From Hemileia vastatrix (Eukaryota > Basidiomycota > Pucciniomycetes > Pucciniales > Zaghouaniaceae), in contig JASXTE010000001.1 in assembly GCA_030280995.1 (NCBI GenBank), positions 29,544,606 to 29,608,605 on the forward strand: 64,000 nucleotides of DNA, read 5' to 3'. Position 1 is the stretch's first letter. The number at the start of each line of letters is the position of its first letter. Positions 1 through 13,194 of this stretch are shown in pieces. The notes beneath the pieces are model-generated. The model worked only from the letters and a program-made list of their open reading frames with translations. It was not told the DNA's origin and searched no databases. A program made the translations under genes and the position numbers.

Positions 1-26
1 ACCACAAGTGCATCATTGATTTTTCT

Positions 27-248
27 TTGGGAAATGGTATCATTGAAACTATTTGGAATTCTTCTCAGGATAATCATCAAACAACCAAAGCTCCTCCTGG
101 TTTGGAATCCTGTCAAGATTTCACACATTTCAGTTGTTCTTTTCAAATAAGTCAAAAGTTGATTCAAAGAATCAACAAGGTAAAGAAAGAAGGTAAAGTT
201 AATCAATTTAAAAAAACTTTATCTAGATCCAAAAAGTATGGGGATTAG
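27..248 (+). CDS. short unrecognised ORF
   Basis: A 73-codon open frame with no domain I recognise. It is rich in Lys, Ser and Gln and has no signal peptide or membrane segment. It sits at the window edge, so it could be the tail of a longer gene or of a decayed transposon. Bases 249-548, after it, are AT-rich and hold nothing I can name. Real coding status is doubtful. Confidence 0.15.
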   Translation: MGNGIIETIWNSSQDNHQTTKAPPGLESCQDFTHFSCSFQISQKLIQRINKVKKEGKVNQFKKTLSRSKKYGD

Positions 249-548
249 AGTTGTCATCAAAAATTTTATATTTTTTTATAAATTTTTAATAAATATTTTT
301 TATATATCAATTTCCTCAACTAAAGTAATGGGCCAACGACCTTGTGTTGTATAACAGGTAATCATGATAACATTTATTTGTTTCATGGGGTTCCTCTAGC
401 CTATACCTGTGGAAAGTCCCAAACTTTGGTTTCTAGATTTGATCTGCATTTTGGCTTGAGGAATTGTCATTACTTTAAACTAGGGAAATTGATATATATT
501 AGATATTTATTTAATAATTAATGTAATTATATTAAATTTTGATTACTT

Positions 549-970
549 CCACCCCTTACTTCAATAAAATGCAGGGGGGGTATTTCCAAATTTTCAAATC
601 TGACATTCAAAATTGATGACTTGTAAAAATTTTGGTGATACCCACCCCTTGCTTCAATAAAATGTGGGGGGGGTATTGCCAAATTTTCAAATGTAACATG
701 TAAAATTTTTGACTTGTAAATATTTTGGTGAAAAATTTTGGTGATACCTGTCCCTTACTTCAATAAAATGCAGGGGGGAGTATTACCAAAATTTCTTATA
801 AAACTTGTGAAATTCATGACTTGTAAGAATTTTGGGGATACCAGTAAAATGCAGGGGTAGTAATGCCAAAGTTTCATATAATACTTTCAAGACTCTTGAC
901 ATGAAAGAATTTTGGTGATACCCACCCCTTACTTCAAAAAAATGCAGGGGTGAGGGTTTGGCAAATTTTT
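549..970. repeat. degenerate minisatellite, about 5 copies of a 75-105 bp unit
   Basis: The block ACCCCTTACTTCAATAAAAT followed by GCAGGGG and a G-run recurs at about 549, 641, 748, 841 (5' half lost) and 921. Between blocks comes a spacer with CCAAATTTTCAAAT and GACTTGTAAAAATTTTGGTGATACC-like text. Each unit carries a C-run on one side and a G-run on the other (CACCCC and GGGG), so it can fold on itself. Confidence 0.75.
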
Positions 971-1107
971 AAAGGAGACTTGAAAATTTTATTTAAAAAA
1001 AGAATATTTAACACTAAAATACAAAATTTCAAGAAATACAGAAAATAATTGTAAAATTTATGTACAAATAAATATGAACACATGAAGTGTAAAAGAAATA
1101 AAAGAAA

Positions 1108-2014
1108 CTAGTCAACAAAAAATTTTATTAAATGTTCTATTTCTTCAACAGATTTGTTTGCTTTAACACATTCGATCAAGAAATCTTTCTTTTTAGAACT
1201 TTCTTGGAGATCATGCTTATACTTCATCTGTTCCATTAAGTTTTGATGCTCAAGTTTTTTTTCCTCTTTTTTGGATTTTTCAATACTAAGAGTTAACTCG
1301 AACTTCTTCTCCTCCAAATCTTGGACCCAATCATCCTTACGTAAGGAGAGCTCGTACTTCCTCTCTTCCAAATCTTGTACTCTGTCATCCTTCCTTAAAG
1401 AGAGCTCGTATTTCTTCTTTTCAAATCTTAGAGTCTCTTTAGCAATTTCCACTTGTTCTAGAGTGAGAATAAAAATTAACATAAAGTAGAAGAAAATCAG
1501 AGTAAAGTAATAAGAGGTATAATATCACTTACCAGCATCACATTTCTCTAAAAACTGTTCCATCAAAGAAAAAGGTGTTTGTGATGAAGTATCACTTTTT
1601 TTTCTTCTTTGGGAGTGGAAATTTAGACTACTTGAAGCCCTTTTCTTTTTGTTTAACATAGCATTTTCCTCCTCATCATTGTGGCTAGCTTCAGACTCAG
1701 TTTATTGTGGGTCCTGGTCTTGTTCATCAGCCTTTTAAGAAATAAGAAAATCTAAGTGAATAAAAAAAAGTATTGATAAGATAAAAGAAAAAAAAACAGA
1801 CCTGAGTTAGATTGGGTTGGGTTAAATTGCCAATAGGATCAATATCAAAGCTATCTAGATTTGTAGAATTTAGAAGAGGGGAGACTTGAGTGGAGGAAGA
1901 GGATGGGAAAAGATTTGCTTTGTCATCATGTTCGGAGATAGGATACTTACCATCCAACATGTTTACAGGATTAACATCGGCTTGCTCTCCAAAAATTGCA
2001 TCCATCTCTACCAA
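1108..2014 (-). pseudogene. Myb/SANT-like coiled-coil protein, C-terminal part, decayed
   Basis: Three exons can be joined on the minus strand. The first (about 2014-1802) encodes the EMDAIFG..VNPVNMLDG segment and ends at a CAG|GT donor. The second (about 1731-1533) encodes an acidic then basic stretch with KKKRASSS, followed by MEQFLEKCDAG, and ends at GTAAGT. The third (about 1457-1108) is a long charged helix in which a roughly 18-residue unit containing YELSLRKDD is repeated twice plus a weaker third copy, predicting a coiled coil. Exon 2 contains an in-frame TAA near 1709, and everything upstream of the EMDAIFG motif, including the DNA-binding domain, is missing where element A begins. 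The motif matches a second copy at 17774-18556 (EEMDNLFGSQVDVN). I recall this as a multicopy rust family with a Myb/SANT-like N-terminus; that assignment is from memory. Confidence 0.55.
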
Positions 2015-2065
2015 AAAAGAGTTCCTCCTTTCTTCCTCATATTTCAGCCATTAAAAAACTGACAA

Positions 2066-5000
2066 TGAGTCTGTAAAATCTTTTGCTACTAGCAAAATAT
2101 CTTGTGATGGTCATGTACCAGCTGTTTCTGTAAATAATGAAATTTCTGAACACCTGGCTAAACTTCAGGAATTATTATTGAAGAGTAATTCAAACCAAAA
2201 AATGGACCATCCCAGTAGTCAGAAAAATTGGCCTAAATTGGACCAATATCCTACCTTTGATGGTAATTCTTCTTCTGATTGGCAACACTTTATCCTAAGA
2301 ATTGATAATTTAAAGAGATCTTATAAACTACCTGATGAGGAAATTGTTTCTAAGATAATTTCTTTATTTTCCAATGTAGCCTTGATGTGGTATGAATCTG
2401 TTCTTTTAGATAACAATTATTATACATGGAATGATTGGAAATCCTTGATTGAAAATCAGTGTGGTGGTTCAAAATTCAGGTTAGCTAAGCAAAGACTGTA
2501 TGAGAATACTATATATGTATCCTCCTCTGTTGAAAACCCCATTGTTTTCCTTATGAAAGTAAAAAAAATCCTGAGAGCAATTTATCCAAAGATGGATTAT
2601 GATATTAGGAGAGATAAAATCTTGTATAAATTACCAAATTCTCTTAGAGATTTAATTGTAGCTAGAACTGAGCATGTAAGGGAAAATTCTTCTTTCATTA
2701 ATATCTGTAATGAGGTACTACTCAACCATAGATATGAACCAAAGAATTACCTTGGTAAATCTTATCATGATCAAAATAAACCCTCTACAAAGCCCCCAGA
2801 AAAATCTGGTAAACCCTCTGCCCCAGTTGCACCTAAAAAATATGCAACAAATACTTGTTATAAATGTAACAAACCATGGAAAAAGGGTCATGTTTGTGAC
2901 AAGAAAATTCATCTTGTTGAACAAAATGAAGACACTGATGAGGCTGAAATAGATGTCAATAATTCTTATAGTGACTGTGAAAGTAATATCTCCTATGACA
3001 ATGACTCTGTTAAAAATGTTTTAATGTTGGAACAGGATGTCCATTATTTAGATAATATATCTGAAGAATGTGTATTGGATTTATCTTCAGTGGAAAATGC
3101 TGAAATAATTAAAGATATTACTAACAATTCTATAGCCATATCCCCTTTGAAAGCACCTGTTATCATTAATGGTAAAAATGTTGATGTAGTTCTTGACTCT
3201 GGTGCTGGAGGGAGTGTAGTGCCTGAAAGAGCTTTAGATTCAGTAGATAAGGAGTATTTGAGTAAATTATTACCTATAACTTCTGAAAAATGGAGAGGGT
3301 ATGGTTCTACCTTAATTCCTATTGGCAAATACAAAACCTCTGTATTCTTCAAATATAATGGTAGTTTTTTCAGAGCTATTTGTGAATTTGTTGTCATTAA
3401 AAATGATAGTTTAAGCAATTGGTTTATTATGGGTAATGATATTTTAACCATTTTTGGTGTGAAATTGGACCCAAAAAATAATTGCTTCACCTTGGGATTA
3501 AATGGCAAAAGGAAATTCAAAATTTACTCCTCTAGAAAACCTTCTGGGCATCTGTTAAAGTCTTTTAACTCACTGATCCAGTGTAAAGGCAGACCAACAA
3601 TTGAAATGGATGATTTATTAAATGATATAAGTACTTCTTCTTTTGGTGATCAGTTAACTAGTGAACAAAAGGATTCTATAATTGCCTCAATTACTTCCTT
3701 CCCTATGGCTTTTCCTCATGGTTTTCATGTCTTAGGAAGTGTTCAGGAAGAAATGAAAATTACCTTATCCTGTAACTTGGATGATATTCCTCCTAGTCTT
3801 AAGAAAAAACCATATCCTGATTTCCCAACAAAAAGAAAGGATATTGAAGATAATATTGCCACATTATTAAAAATGAATATCATTGAGAAAGTTGATGTCA
3901 CCCCCAAATATTGTGTCATCTCCCCAGTCTTAATTTCTTATGAAAAAGATAAGGCTAGATTATGTGGAGATTACAGAGCATTAAACACTTATACTGTTGA
4001 TGATATTTATCCTTTTCCCAGAATTAATTCAATACATGCTACCTTGCAAGGTGCAAAATTTATTAGTTGTCTGGATGGAAATAAAGGGTATTATCAAGTT
4101 CCTGTTGAGAAAAATTCTCAAAAGTTTTTGCTTATTGCTACTCATATGAGAATATATAAGTATGTTAGAATGCCATTTGGCCCTAAAAATGCCCCTTAAG
4201 TTTTTCCAAAAGTCATGGATAACACTTTCCATCAGGAAATAATTGAGGGATGGCTCATGGTGTATATTGATGATATCATAGTTTTTTCTAAAACTTTTGA
4301 TGAACATGTCGCTAATTTAAATAGGGTTTTCCAATAAAATGGATGAAATCAATATGACCTTGTCTTTGAAAAAGTGTAAATTTGGTTTTCAATCTTTGAA
4401 AGTCCTTGGCCATGTTGTGTCAGGCCTACAAATTTGTGTAGACCACAGTGAAGGCACCAACTTCTGTAAGAGAAATTCAAAGTTTTTTGGGTATGTGTGG
4501 CTATTATAGACAATATATTAAAAATTATCAAGTCATAGCCTTGCCTCTTACCAAACTAACTAGGAAAGATGTTGCATTCATCTGGAATATTGACTGTAAA
4601 AAAGCTTTTGATACATTAAAATGTTGCTTAATGACAGCCCCTATCTTAGCTCTTCCAGATTTTAACAAACCATTTGTCCTGTATACAGATGCTAGCTTTG
4701 TTGGTCTGGGTGCTGCCCTCCACCAGAAACAAATTATTAATGATAAATCCTCAGAAGTTGTAATTTGTTATATTTCAAGAACCTTGAGAAATAGTGAATT
4801 GAAATATGGTGCCACTCAATTAGAGTGTTTAGCAGTTGTTTAGGCTCTTGAGAAGCTTCATTACTATCTAGATGACCAAAAGTTTGAATTGGTAACTGAC
4901 TTTAGTGCTGTGAAGTCCCTCTTAAACCTGAAAACACCTAATAGACATATGTTCAGGTGGCAACTTGCTGTTCAAGAATACAGAGGACGGATGACAATTA

Positions 5001-6685
5001 TTCTTAGGGCTGGAAATGTTCACTCCAATTTTGATATGCTGTCCAGATTACCTCTGCCAAATAATGACTCCAATACTGCTTATGTACCTGAAGATGATAC
5101 TGTTCATATCCATGGTATATTTATAGTTGATATGGAAGAAGAGTTATTGCAATTAATACTGGATTCATATGATAAGGATTCTGATTTAAATATATTAGTT
5201 ACTATCTTAAATGATCCTAAGAATGCTTCAATTCAAGCATTGATTAAAACTCTTCCTGCAAAATATCAAAATGCTTTGAGTAAAGGAAAGTTTTCTATTG
5301 AAGATGGTTATATATATTTTAGAAGAGATCTTACTAATGTAATTGTAATTTTTCCTTCTATGAAAGAAACTATCCTCAAACTTTGTCATGATGAAATATT
5401 AGCTGGTCATTTTGTTCTTGAAAAAAACATTGATTAGAATCAAAAACACTGCTTGGTGGGCTAATATGTCTGAAGATACAAAATTATATGTTGAATCATG
5501 TGATTCCTGCCAAAAATCTAAAAAGTTGACAGGTAAAAGAGCAGGGTTATTACAACATATTGAAGCACCTGATGCTCCTTGGTAAATAATGAACATGGAT
5601 TTTGTCACTGGTCTTCCTGTTGCAGGTAAAGACAGCTATAACTCTTGTTGGGTAATAGTAGATAGATTCACAAAAATGTGCAAATTTATTTCCACCCTGA
5701 AAGATGTATCCACAAAAGAATTAACTTTCTTATGGTGGTCTTACATGTTTAATATTATTGGTTTTTCAAAAGCCATTATCTCTGATAGAGATCCTAAATT
5801 TACTTCTGAGTTTTGGACCTCTTTGATGGATATTTGTGGCTGTGAGTTAAAGCTGTCTACAGCTCACCATCCTCAGACTGATGTTCTAGCTGAGAGAATG
5901 ATTCAAACTCTGGAAGATATGATTAGAAGGTATTGTGCCTTTGGATTAAAAAATATAAAGACAATGACAGATTTACTCATGACTGGGTCACTCTGTTGCC
6001 TGGTCTTGAGTTTGCATATAATAGCACTGTTCATTCTGTTACTGAGAAAAAGCCTTTTGAGCTTTGGTTAGTTTATGTCACAAACACTCCTGCTCAGATT
6101 CTCAATAATAAATTACCTAAGTTGGAACTACACCCTGGTGTAAAATCTTTTATTCAAATGCAACAGCTATGCAGAAAACATGCTCAAAGCTGTATTGATA
6201 AAGCATTTGAATATGAAAAGAAAAGATGGGATAAATCCCATAAAGAATACACATTTAACAAGGGTGATGAAGTGTTGATATCTACAGTCCATTTCAATTT
6301 ACAAGGTAACAACAAATTAAAAGATCTTTTTGTAGGACCATTTGTTGTTAAAAGAATGGTTGGAGATAATGCAGTAGAAGTTGTATTGTATTCTCCATAT
6401 GGTAGGAAAAATCCTGTTTTTCCCCTTTCTTTGCTTAAGCCTTATACTTCCAACAGTGACTTATTTCCCAAAAGAAGGGGAAGACCTAAGAAAAACCCTC
6501 AGGAAGTCACAGAAACTGCAGAAATTGATAAAATTCTCAATGATAGAATTATCACTTCTGAAAGAGGTACTGAATATTTATTGAGATATAGGAACAAATC
6601 ATCTGAACATGATGCATGGATACCTGGCAAGGAGATTTCAAATCTTCCTACTCTGTTAAAAAAGTACAAAAAGAAAAAATCTTAG
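2066..6685 (+). pseudogene. element A: chromodomain Ty3/gypsy gag-pol, 5'-truncated and broken
   Basis: Homologous throughout to the gag-pol of element C (55476-61342) but starting in mid-gag, where C reads GGSVKS. In order: gag; a C-x2-C-x7-H-x-C knuckle near 2855-2900; protease with DSGA near 3193; reverse transcriptase with the YIDD box near 4262; RNase H; integrase with a CDSCQKSK zinc half and the D, D, E residues in MDFVTG, SDRDPKF and AERMIQTLED; and a C-terminal chromodomain (about 6510-6685) with YLLRYRN and AWIP. Lesions: TAA at 4197, one extra base near 4334, a roughly 27-bp loss near 4445, TAG at 4841, a frameshift near 5425, TAA at 5583 and a frameshift near 5945. The N-terminal half of gag and the 5' LTR are absent. 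The left junction abuts the Myb-like pseudogene, so a deletion or recombination joined two decayed elements. Confidence 0.9.
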
Positions 6686-6719
6686 CATTTTTTTTATTTT
6701 TTTTTTTAGAGTGAGGGAG

Positions 6720-7862
6720 TGTCAGCCAGGCTATACCAGGAGCCCAGTAAATGATATGTTAATTTATTGGACCTGAAAGAGGGTGTAAGAATTGTATTTT
6801 ATGTATATAAATTAATATTTTATTGCATAATAAAATTATATAAGTATCTTATTAAATATAAGTGTTATATTAATTTTATTGTTATATAAATTTTTATACA
6901 TTTAAATTAAGCATAATATATTTTATATTCCACAAATAATGGCGCATTTTTATTTATTTAATAATTATAAATTAATAATTAATTAATTAATTAAAAACAT
7001 ATATTATAATTATATATGTAAAATTGACTTATAATGTAATTAAATTAATTAATTAAATTTATATATTAAATAAAACTTCATATATTATTAAACAATAATA
7101 TTGGGCACTTCTTTTGACCCTTAATTTTGTCAGGAAAAATTATTAAATAAATTATAACACTTATTTAATAAAATAGTATTAAAATCCCCACTTTAAATTA
7201 CAAATATCATTAAATTCATTATATGTTTCATTTAAACTAATTATTGAATTAATTACATAGTTAAAACAATTGATTAAAATTGCTTTAAACTGGATTGAAT
7301 TTATTATATGAGTTTTTGGCGTGAAAATAATTTTATTTGTTTTACTTAAAACCTTTACATGTCACTATAATGTCTGTTTTTGATTATTTTACTCATGGTT
7401 CTCATGTTTCAGACTTACTTGGTTACTAATTATTTTAATTAAGTGTTTTGGGAAGTCATGGTGGGAAAATGGTTAATTACTCACGGGTTTTAGTTAATTG
7501 TTTCATATTTTTCTCTTAATATCCATGTCTTATTTCTACTCTTTTATATTTTTGTTTTAGCTTATTACTATTTTGTATTTACTGATTTATGGCGCTTCAG
7601 AGGTCCCTTGGTCTATAAAAGGGCCTTGGGTAATCCCCTTTAACCCATCACTTATTACACTCACATTTTTATTACATATTTAGATATTATACAAATTATT
7701 ATTATTGTTATTAGTATCATAGTTCTAATATAAATTTTAATAAATTTCTATGGTTGCTTGAAGTTTGATAATACATATAAGTGTTTCCGCGCATTGAGAA
7801 TTAAAACCCTTACTTAAAATTAAAATATTATAATTTAAGATAACCCTCACTTTTTTCTGTCA
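6720..7862 (+). repeat. 3' LTR of element A
   Basis: It begins with TGTCAGCC directly after the purine tract GTGAGGGAG, the same junction as in elements B and C. A TATA box (CTATAAAAGGGCC) lies near 7612, about 890 bp in, matching the relative position of the TATA-like sequence in the B and C LTRs. The right end (CTGTCA near 7857-7862) is inferred by position and is uncertain. The sequence is far more diverged than the B and C LTRs. Confidence 0.55.
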
Positions 7863-8680
7863 AGTCCAAGAAGTCTTCATTGCTTTGTTTCTCTTAAAAA
7901 TAATTACAAATTCTTATATTACTTCTCTTCCATTTCATTCTTCATTGTTTTCCTCCTTCTTCTAGATGACTGGCCAATAAATTTAGGCAAATTTAAGCAT
8001 GATAGTGAATTAAAGTGCCAAGAATGAGGTTATTAATGAAATTAGTGCATATAAAGAGGGTCAATGCATTTATAATTAAGCTAGGACACTAAATAAGCGC
8101 CTGTCACCTATTTTAGTGTTTTTCCCCACATTGGGCGTAGAATGTGGGGTAATTATAGTGTGAAAAAGCTAACTTTGCTAAAAATGAAGCTATTCACACA
8201 GGAAAAATGCAGGCAGTATGTGGCCAATACACAGAAGCCATTTCTGGGATAAAAACCACCAAATTTGAAAAGTGTTATTTTTATGCATTTGAGTATCCAA
8301 ATCAATAGTCCTAATTAAGACAAATTGATCTGCCAAGACACATTTTTAATATTATTATATTTATAGCACATATATTCAACTTTTAGGTGATTTAAAGCGC
8401 AATTCTTGTTTTTTCCATAAAGCAATGAAAGCAACAGCTTTAAGTCTACTAAAAAATTATGTAGCCTTATGTTTAAGGTTCTTAAGATTACCATGACTTA
8501 TTAAAACTTAATATTAAGTACAAAAGACTTATAAAAGGTGGATAGTTGCATGTATATAAGGTATTATAATGGCATATATTGTGTTTAATCATTGATTTCA
8601 CTTATGTATACAACTTGTATACCCTTATTTATTGTTCCCATGTGTACTACATGTGTTTAACATATTTTATAAGCAATTTT

Positions 8681-8713
8681 TACTCAGTCCTGGGAATATC
8701 CAGGCTGATGACA
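8681..8713 (-). repeat. possible LTR terminus remnant in inverted orientation
   Basis: Read on the minus strand this is TGTCATCAGCCTGG followed by CCCAGGACTGAGTA, which resembles the first 30 bases of the LTRs at 46520 and 62987 apart from a 3-base insertion. The rest of such an LTR would extend leftward, where I could not align it confidently. Confidence 0.3.
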
Positions 8714-9050
8714 CCTTGCTTGAAGTCGGCTAGACGAAGGCCAGGGAGAGCAAGGAAAGAGGCTTTGGTATTTCCTTGGAACTTTAAGGGATAAGTTATT
8801 TTAACTTTTCAATTTATTAAACTTAAACTTAAATTATTTCATTTTATTAAACTTCTAACTATTTTATTAAAACTTAACTTAATCCTTTAATTTATCTTTT
8901 CAATTTATTTTCAATTTATTTAATATTAAAACTTTAACTTATTTATCAATGATTTTGTTGACTTCAACAAAATTCATGTTGTATTACAATTTTTCTATAA
9001 GAGGTGTTCCCTTTTGTTGTTTTAGATCATCTTTTTTTATATACATTCAA

Positions 9051-9053
<3 letters not shown>

Positions 9054-9085
<32 letters not shown>
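9054..9085. repeat. (AT)n microsatellite
   Basis: About 16 uninterrupted AT units. Confidence 0.9.
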
Positions 9086-9091
<6 letters not shown>

Positions 9092-9834
9092 CAATAAAAT
9101 TAAAAAATCATATACAAATAAATTATTTATCTGCCCTAAATCATTTATTTAAAATATAAACTGTTCAACGTGAAAAAAAAAAGAAATTAACACATTATTA
9201 AATCACTACTCTATTATCCTAAATCAAACAGTTCCATTTCATCTTCATTTTATTATCTTGAAATCTACCGTATTTTATCATCCTCACCTACCATACAAGC
9301 CAATAAAAACCAGTGTTTATATCTTTATATGTCAGAGTCTTCACCTCCTCCAAGTAAGACACTACTTGAGAAACTTTTTGTAATCATCATCATCATCACC
9401 AATAATCACTTTACTAGTAACCAACCAAGAATGAACAATCCTGTTCATTCCAGACATATCATGCCTGACACCCAATTAATTCAATATCTCCTACTTCAAC
9501 TTGCACCAATGCCAAACTTCATAACCTTCCATTTTTTTAAAAAATATATTTCATTCAAACCCGAGTTTAATTATCAACATTTACTAGCTAGTTCCCCCTC
9601 CACTTGTCTTGTAAAAAAAAACCCTAGTCATGCCTCATTTTAATGAGATTTTATTTTACATAAAATAGAAGAGTCCAAAACATTTAATGATATATATATA
9701 TGATATAAATTCACTTTCAAGTGGGTTGAAACTAACTTATGTGAGAATGATTCAAATAATAATAATAATGATAACTATATACAATCACAATGAAGCCTAT
9801 ATTTTTCTTAAATATCTGTACTTTTAAAGAAAGA

Positions 9835-9855
9835 GGGGGGGGGGGGGGGGGGGGG
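9835..9855. repeat. poly-G tract, 21 bp
   Basis: Twenty-one consecutive G in otherwise AT-rich DNA, about 160 bp beyond the 3' end of the ECD gene. The length may be affected by sequencing or assembly. Confidence 0.85.
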
Positions 9856-10011
9856 TGGAGTGTCAGAAAAAAGTTCCCAAACTCTATCATTAAATTGTTA
9901 CAAATCCAAGATTTCTACGAATGAAATAGCTCCCCGAAAATTGCCGCATCTCTCTCCTTAAAAGAAAATTTAAAAAAAAGTGGCTATTGAGTCACTTGCA
10001 TCTAATCAACT

Positions 10012-13000
10012 TTATTCTCCCCGAGGCATTTCGACTCCAAATCTCCCCGCTAGGTTACCTACCGGACCAGCTAAACCTTCTTGCTCTTTAAAACTTTGTA
10101 AGAAATTACTTATTAATTTATAATCTATTGTCGCTTTGTCATCTATGTGAGTGCTAGAGTCTTTAAAATCAGAACTATCAGCTTCGGATGAATTATCCGC
10201 TCCATGTTTCAGTAACATCTTTAGTTCTTGATCCATTGCTGCCTCTGTTTCCATCATATCATCGGATTCACCTAGTTTTTGAAAATTTCCACTTTTGCTA
10301 TTATCTTGAACCTGTCGGTATTTATGTTGCTGCAATTCTTCATCCATTCGCTCCATCAGAGCTTCAAAACTATCGAGTTTGTTATTTTTGGTCGGGATTC
10401 CCGAAGCGCTAGCAAGAGGGGCTGCTGATAATTCATTGCTTTCATTCAATTTTGTCAACCGGATGTCTGTAGACTTGCGATTTCTGTTAAGATCGCTGAG
10501 GCTTTGCCTACATTTCATGGATTTTTTATCTGATAAATCATTTTGTGCCGTTATATTTTCTTGTGGTTTCATTGTTTTTGATGCTGGTGCGTAGGCTGTG
10601 ATAAATATCTCGTCAATATAATAACTGGACGAAAGGGAATAAAAAAAACGCACCTCCTCGCTGTCTGCGACTCAGTAAAATATCTTCATACTGCTCTTCA
10701 GTTAATCCTAATGCCTCCCGTGCAAAATTCAAAAATTCATCTCTTTCATGATCCATATCAATGTCATCATCTTCTATTTCATTAGAATCATTTTTATCAT
10801 CCAGATCCATGTTATCGTTTTTGGTTTTCCAGCTTAAATTGCTGGTGCTTTGGAGCATTTCTTCAGAATCATCATCATCGCTAGTTTCTTCATCTGAAAC
10901 ACCATCATATTTTTCATGAGTGAATCGCATATTCGATTTTTTTGTAGTATCTAGGGTTTGTTCCGCTTCCACATTCACTTTAGAAAAGTGTGAACTTTTA
11001 GAGGCCTCGATCGAACTTTCAGGCATGGCATTAGAGAAACCCGTGCTTGATACATTCATCTCCTGATCTAAAATTTCAGTATGAAAAGAATGGGTTGTTG
11101 CAACTTGAGTGGTTGAGTTATTTAACAACTTACTGCCCCACTCGTGATCGGCGAGAGGTGGTACGAGGTTTTCTAATCTTTTTTGTCGATCTTGCAAGTT
11201 GACATTTTTTGAAACCATACACTGTGGCTTGACTTTGCCTTCCGAATCTAGCATATTTAGATCGGCTTCTAATTCTGCCATTTCGGAAACTTCACTATCT
11301 TCTGAATCGGAATTTGAATTGATACTTTTCTCATCGTCAGAATGAAGGGCTCCTTCAAGAGCCCCACGACCTTCTACAAATCGCTCTATTCGATCAGCAA
11401 AAGAGCCCAACTTGGCTGCCTCGTCCCGAACAAATTCGTCCTCTTCTTGCATCTCTCGCTTTATTCGCTCTTCATCTCGTGATTTGGAAGATGATTGAGG
11501 GTTTAATAGTTCTGCAAGTTTAGACTCATCTAAATCTAACCAAGAATCATCATCCTCAACACTACCAATTGGACTCTGAATCTCTGCAGGAGTTGGAGAC
11601 AAAAAATTATCATCTCCATGTATGACCGTTTGATTCAATAGATAAAATAAGTTGTGTTCGTAAGATAGGCTAGAGGCAGTTTTCTCGCCGAATTTCACTT
11701 GGTTATAAATTTTTTGGGCCTGTGATTCTTTTTCCTTATATTTCTGACTACCAATCAATTCATTACCAAAATAACCAATTTCCTGAAGCTTTTGAAGATA
11801 AGTTTTGTAGTCTTGAGATTGAAGTGGATGCTTTAAAGAATTTGTCTGAGGAAAAGGCGAACTACTCTGGTGATTAGGTTGTTTGGAATCATCTTGATTT
11901 AGGAAGTTAGAAAGTTCTGAAAACTTTTCTCGGTCTTTCTGATAAAGCATTTCAAATCCACAACAAATCTTCATTCCAAGCATTCGTCTTTTCCACTCTT
12001 TTGAGCCATTTTCATTACTTTGTGATGCGTTATCTAACCATTGAGCTTGCGCGAAAGGACGAGGTGGATAAAAGTTAGTATGGAAATGCAGCAAAATAGC
12101 ATATAGTGGCCGAGTAAGCAAAATATTTTGTAAAACAATTTTAGGAGTTGACTTCCTTGAATGATCAGATCCCAATGTCGAAGGAGAGGGAAAAAAGCGT
12201 GCCATTGATTGACAAGCCTGTAAATCAAATAATAAGTAAATATAACATTGACCTTGTGGGAATGGTGGCTTGAAGTAGGAAGGAGATTATTTTAAAATTA
12301 AATAAAAAATTACCTTTAAGCCCTCAGGACTTTGATCGAGAAACATATGCACTGCCCTACCAATGAAATCGGGAAAATTTTCAAGGGCCCTAGCAATGTC
12401 GTTATGGATATAAGCTGTAGTTCTATGCAGATGACTTTTTGATAAGCATTCAGGAGAGGCCGAATCAATTCTTTCCATCGCAGCCTTGTTAACCTGTTCG
12501 GGTGCGACTGTGTTGAAGGCACTTATTGAAGATGAGATATCCAAAATGGAGATAGCATGGGGAGTAGATAAACATCCTCCGGTATTGTTTTTTGGATCTT
12601 CCGAATCATTGGGAGGAATAAGATGTAGCAAGCCATTTACCAACCAAACCTATTATCAAAAAATACACATACATAAGTATTGGGTTAGGAAATGTGTGTT
12701 TGTGGTAACCTATTATATAACAGAGATTGGACAGAAAAGAAAATAGTTACCCTGCCTTCTGCAATATCGGGAGTAACCCATTTAGGAAGATGATCCGCCG
12801 CCTCGATAAGCAGGAATTCGCCATCAGAATCATACATTCTTATCAAACAGCCTTTGTCAGCCAGTTCTTTGCTGGTCTCTCGGAGACACCAAGCCAAAAA
12901 CCATTCATCTTGAATGGAATCTCCGTAATCAAGAAAGCCATGGATATAAGGTTGAGAGATACTGGATGACTTTGACCGGTGTTCATCGGAAGAGGAGATG

Positions 13001-13194
13001 ACTTCAAGGGTAGGAAGATAGCCATTATGCCAAATAAACTGGTCTTTTGAATCTGATTGATTGTTACGAAAATATGAGGTTGAATAGTTTATGATCCTTT
13101 TCCTCAGAGCAACAAGTTCTTGTCGGACATCAATATCTGGTCGAAAATAAAGGTCAAAATGGCAAATGTTTTGTTGAGATAAGTCTTGTTTCAT
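10012..13194 (-). CDS. ECD: Ecdysoneless/SGT1 (ECD) family protein, four exons
   Basis: Four exons on the minus strand join in frame: 13194-12751, 12649-12314, 12217-10654 and 10595-10012, giving 975 residues. Introns are 101, 96 and 58 bp with GTAACT, GTAATT and GTGCGT donors and TAG, CAG and CAG acceptors. The N-terminus carries family hallmarks: FDLYFRP near residue 14, DEWFLAWCLRETS near 97 and DGEFLLIEAADHLPKW near 123. The middle and C-terminus are acidic and of low complexity, with an E/D-rich tract ahead of the FLNFAREALGLTEEQY segment. ECD proteins (not the SGT1 co-chaperone) are conserved eukaryotic factors linked to pre-mRNA splicing through Prp8 and to cell-cycle progression. Animal members are nearer 650 residues, so this one is long because of exon 3. 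The start codon is the first in-frame ATG before the conserved block. The gene is free of stops and is the best-supported housekeeping gene here. Confidence 0.9.

Larger units (their letters stand above)
7863..10011. other. AT-rich spacer without a supportable gene
   Basis: No convincing coding region. It contains a possible inverted LTR terminus (8681-8713), a dinucleotide repeat and a G homopolymer, listed separately, plus stretches of tandem CTTAAACTT-like AT-rich text around 8800-8940. The open frames here are of low complexity and match nothing known to me. Confidence 0.5.

Noticed and set aside
3044..3520. Long antisense frame opposite the protease region of element A (also 50712-50987 and 58016-58291 in B and C)
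   Set aside because: A shadow of the conserved pol frame; conservation is explained by the sense protein.
2066..6685. Repeat-induced point mutation (RIP) as the cause of stops in A and B
   Set aside because: The lesions include insertions, deletions and transversions (for example GGA to TGA); no consistent CpA-to-TpA pattern stood out by eye.
9329..9643. Open frame of 104 codons in the spacer
   Set aside because: Low complexity (Ile, Asn, Ser runs), no domain and no splice or conservation support.
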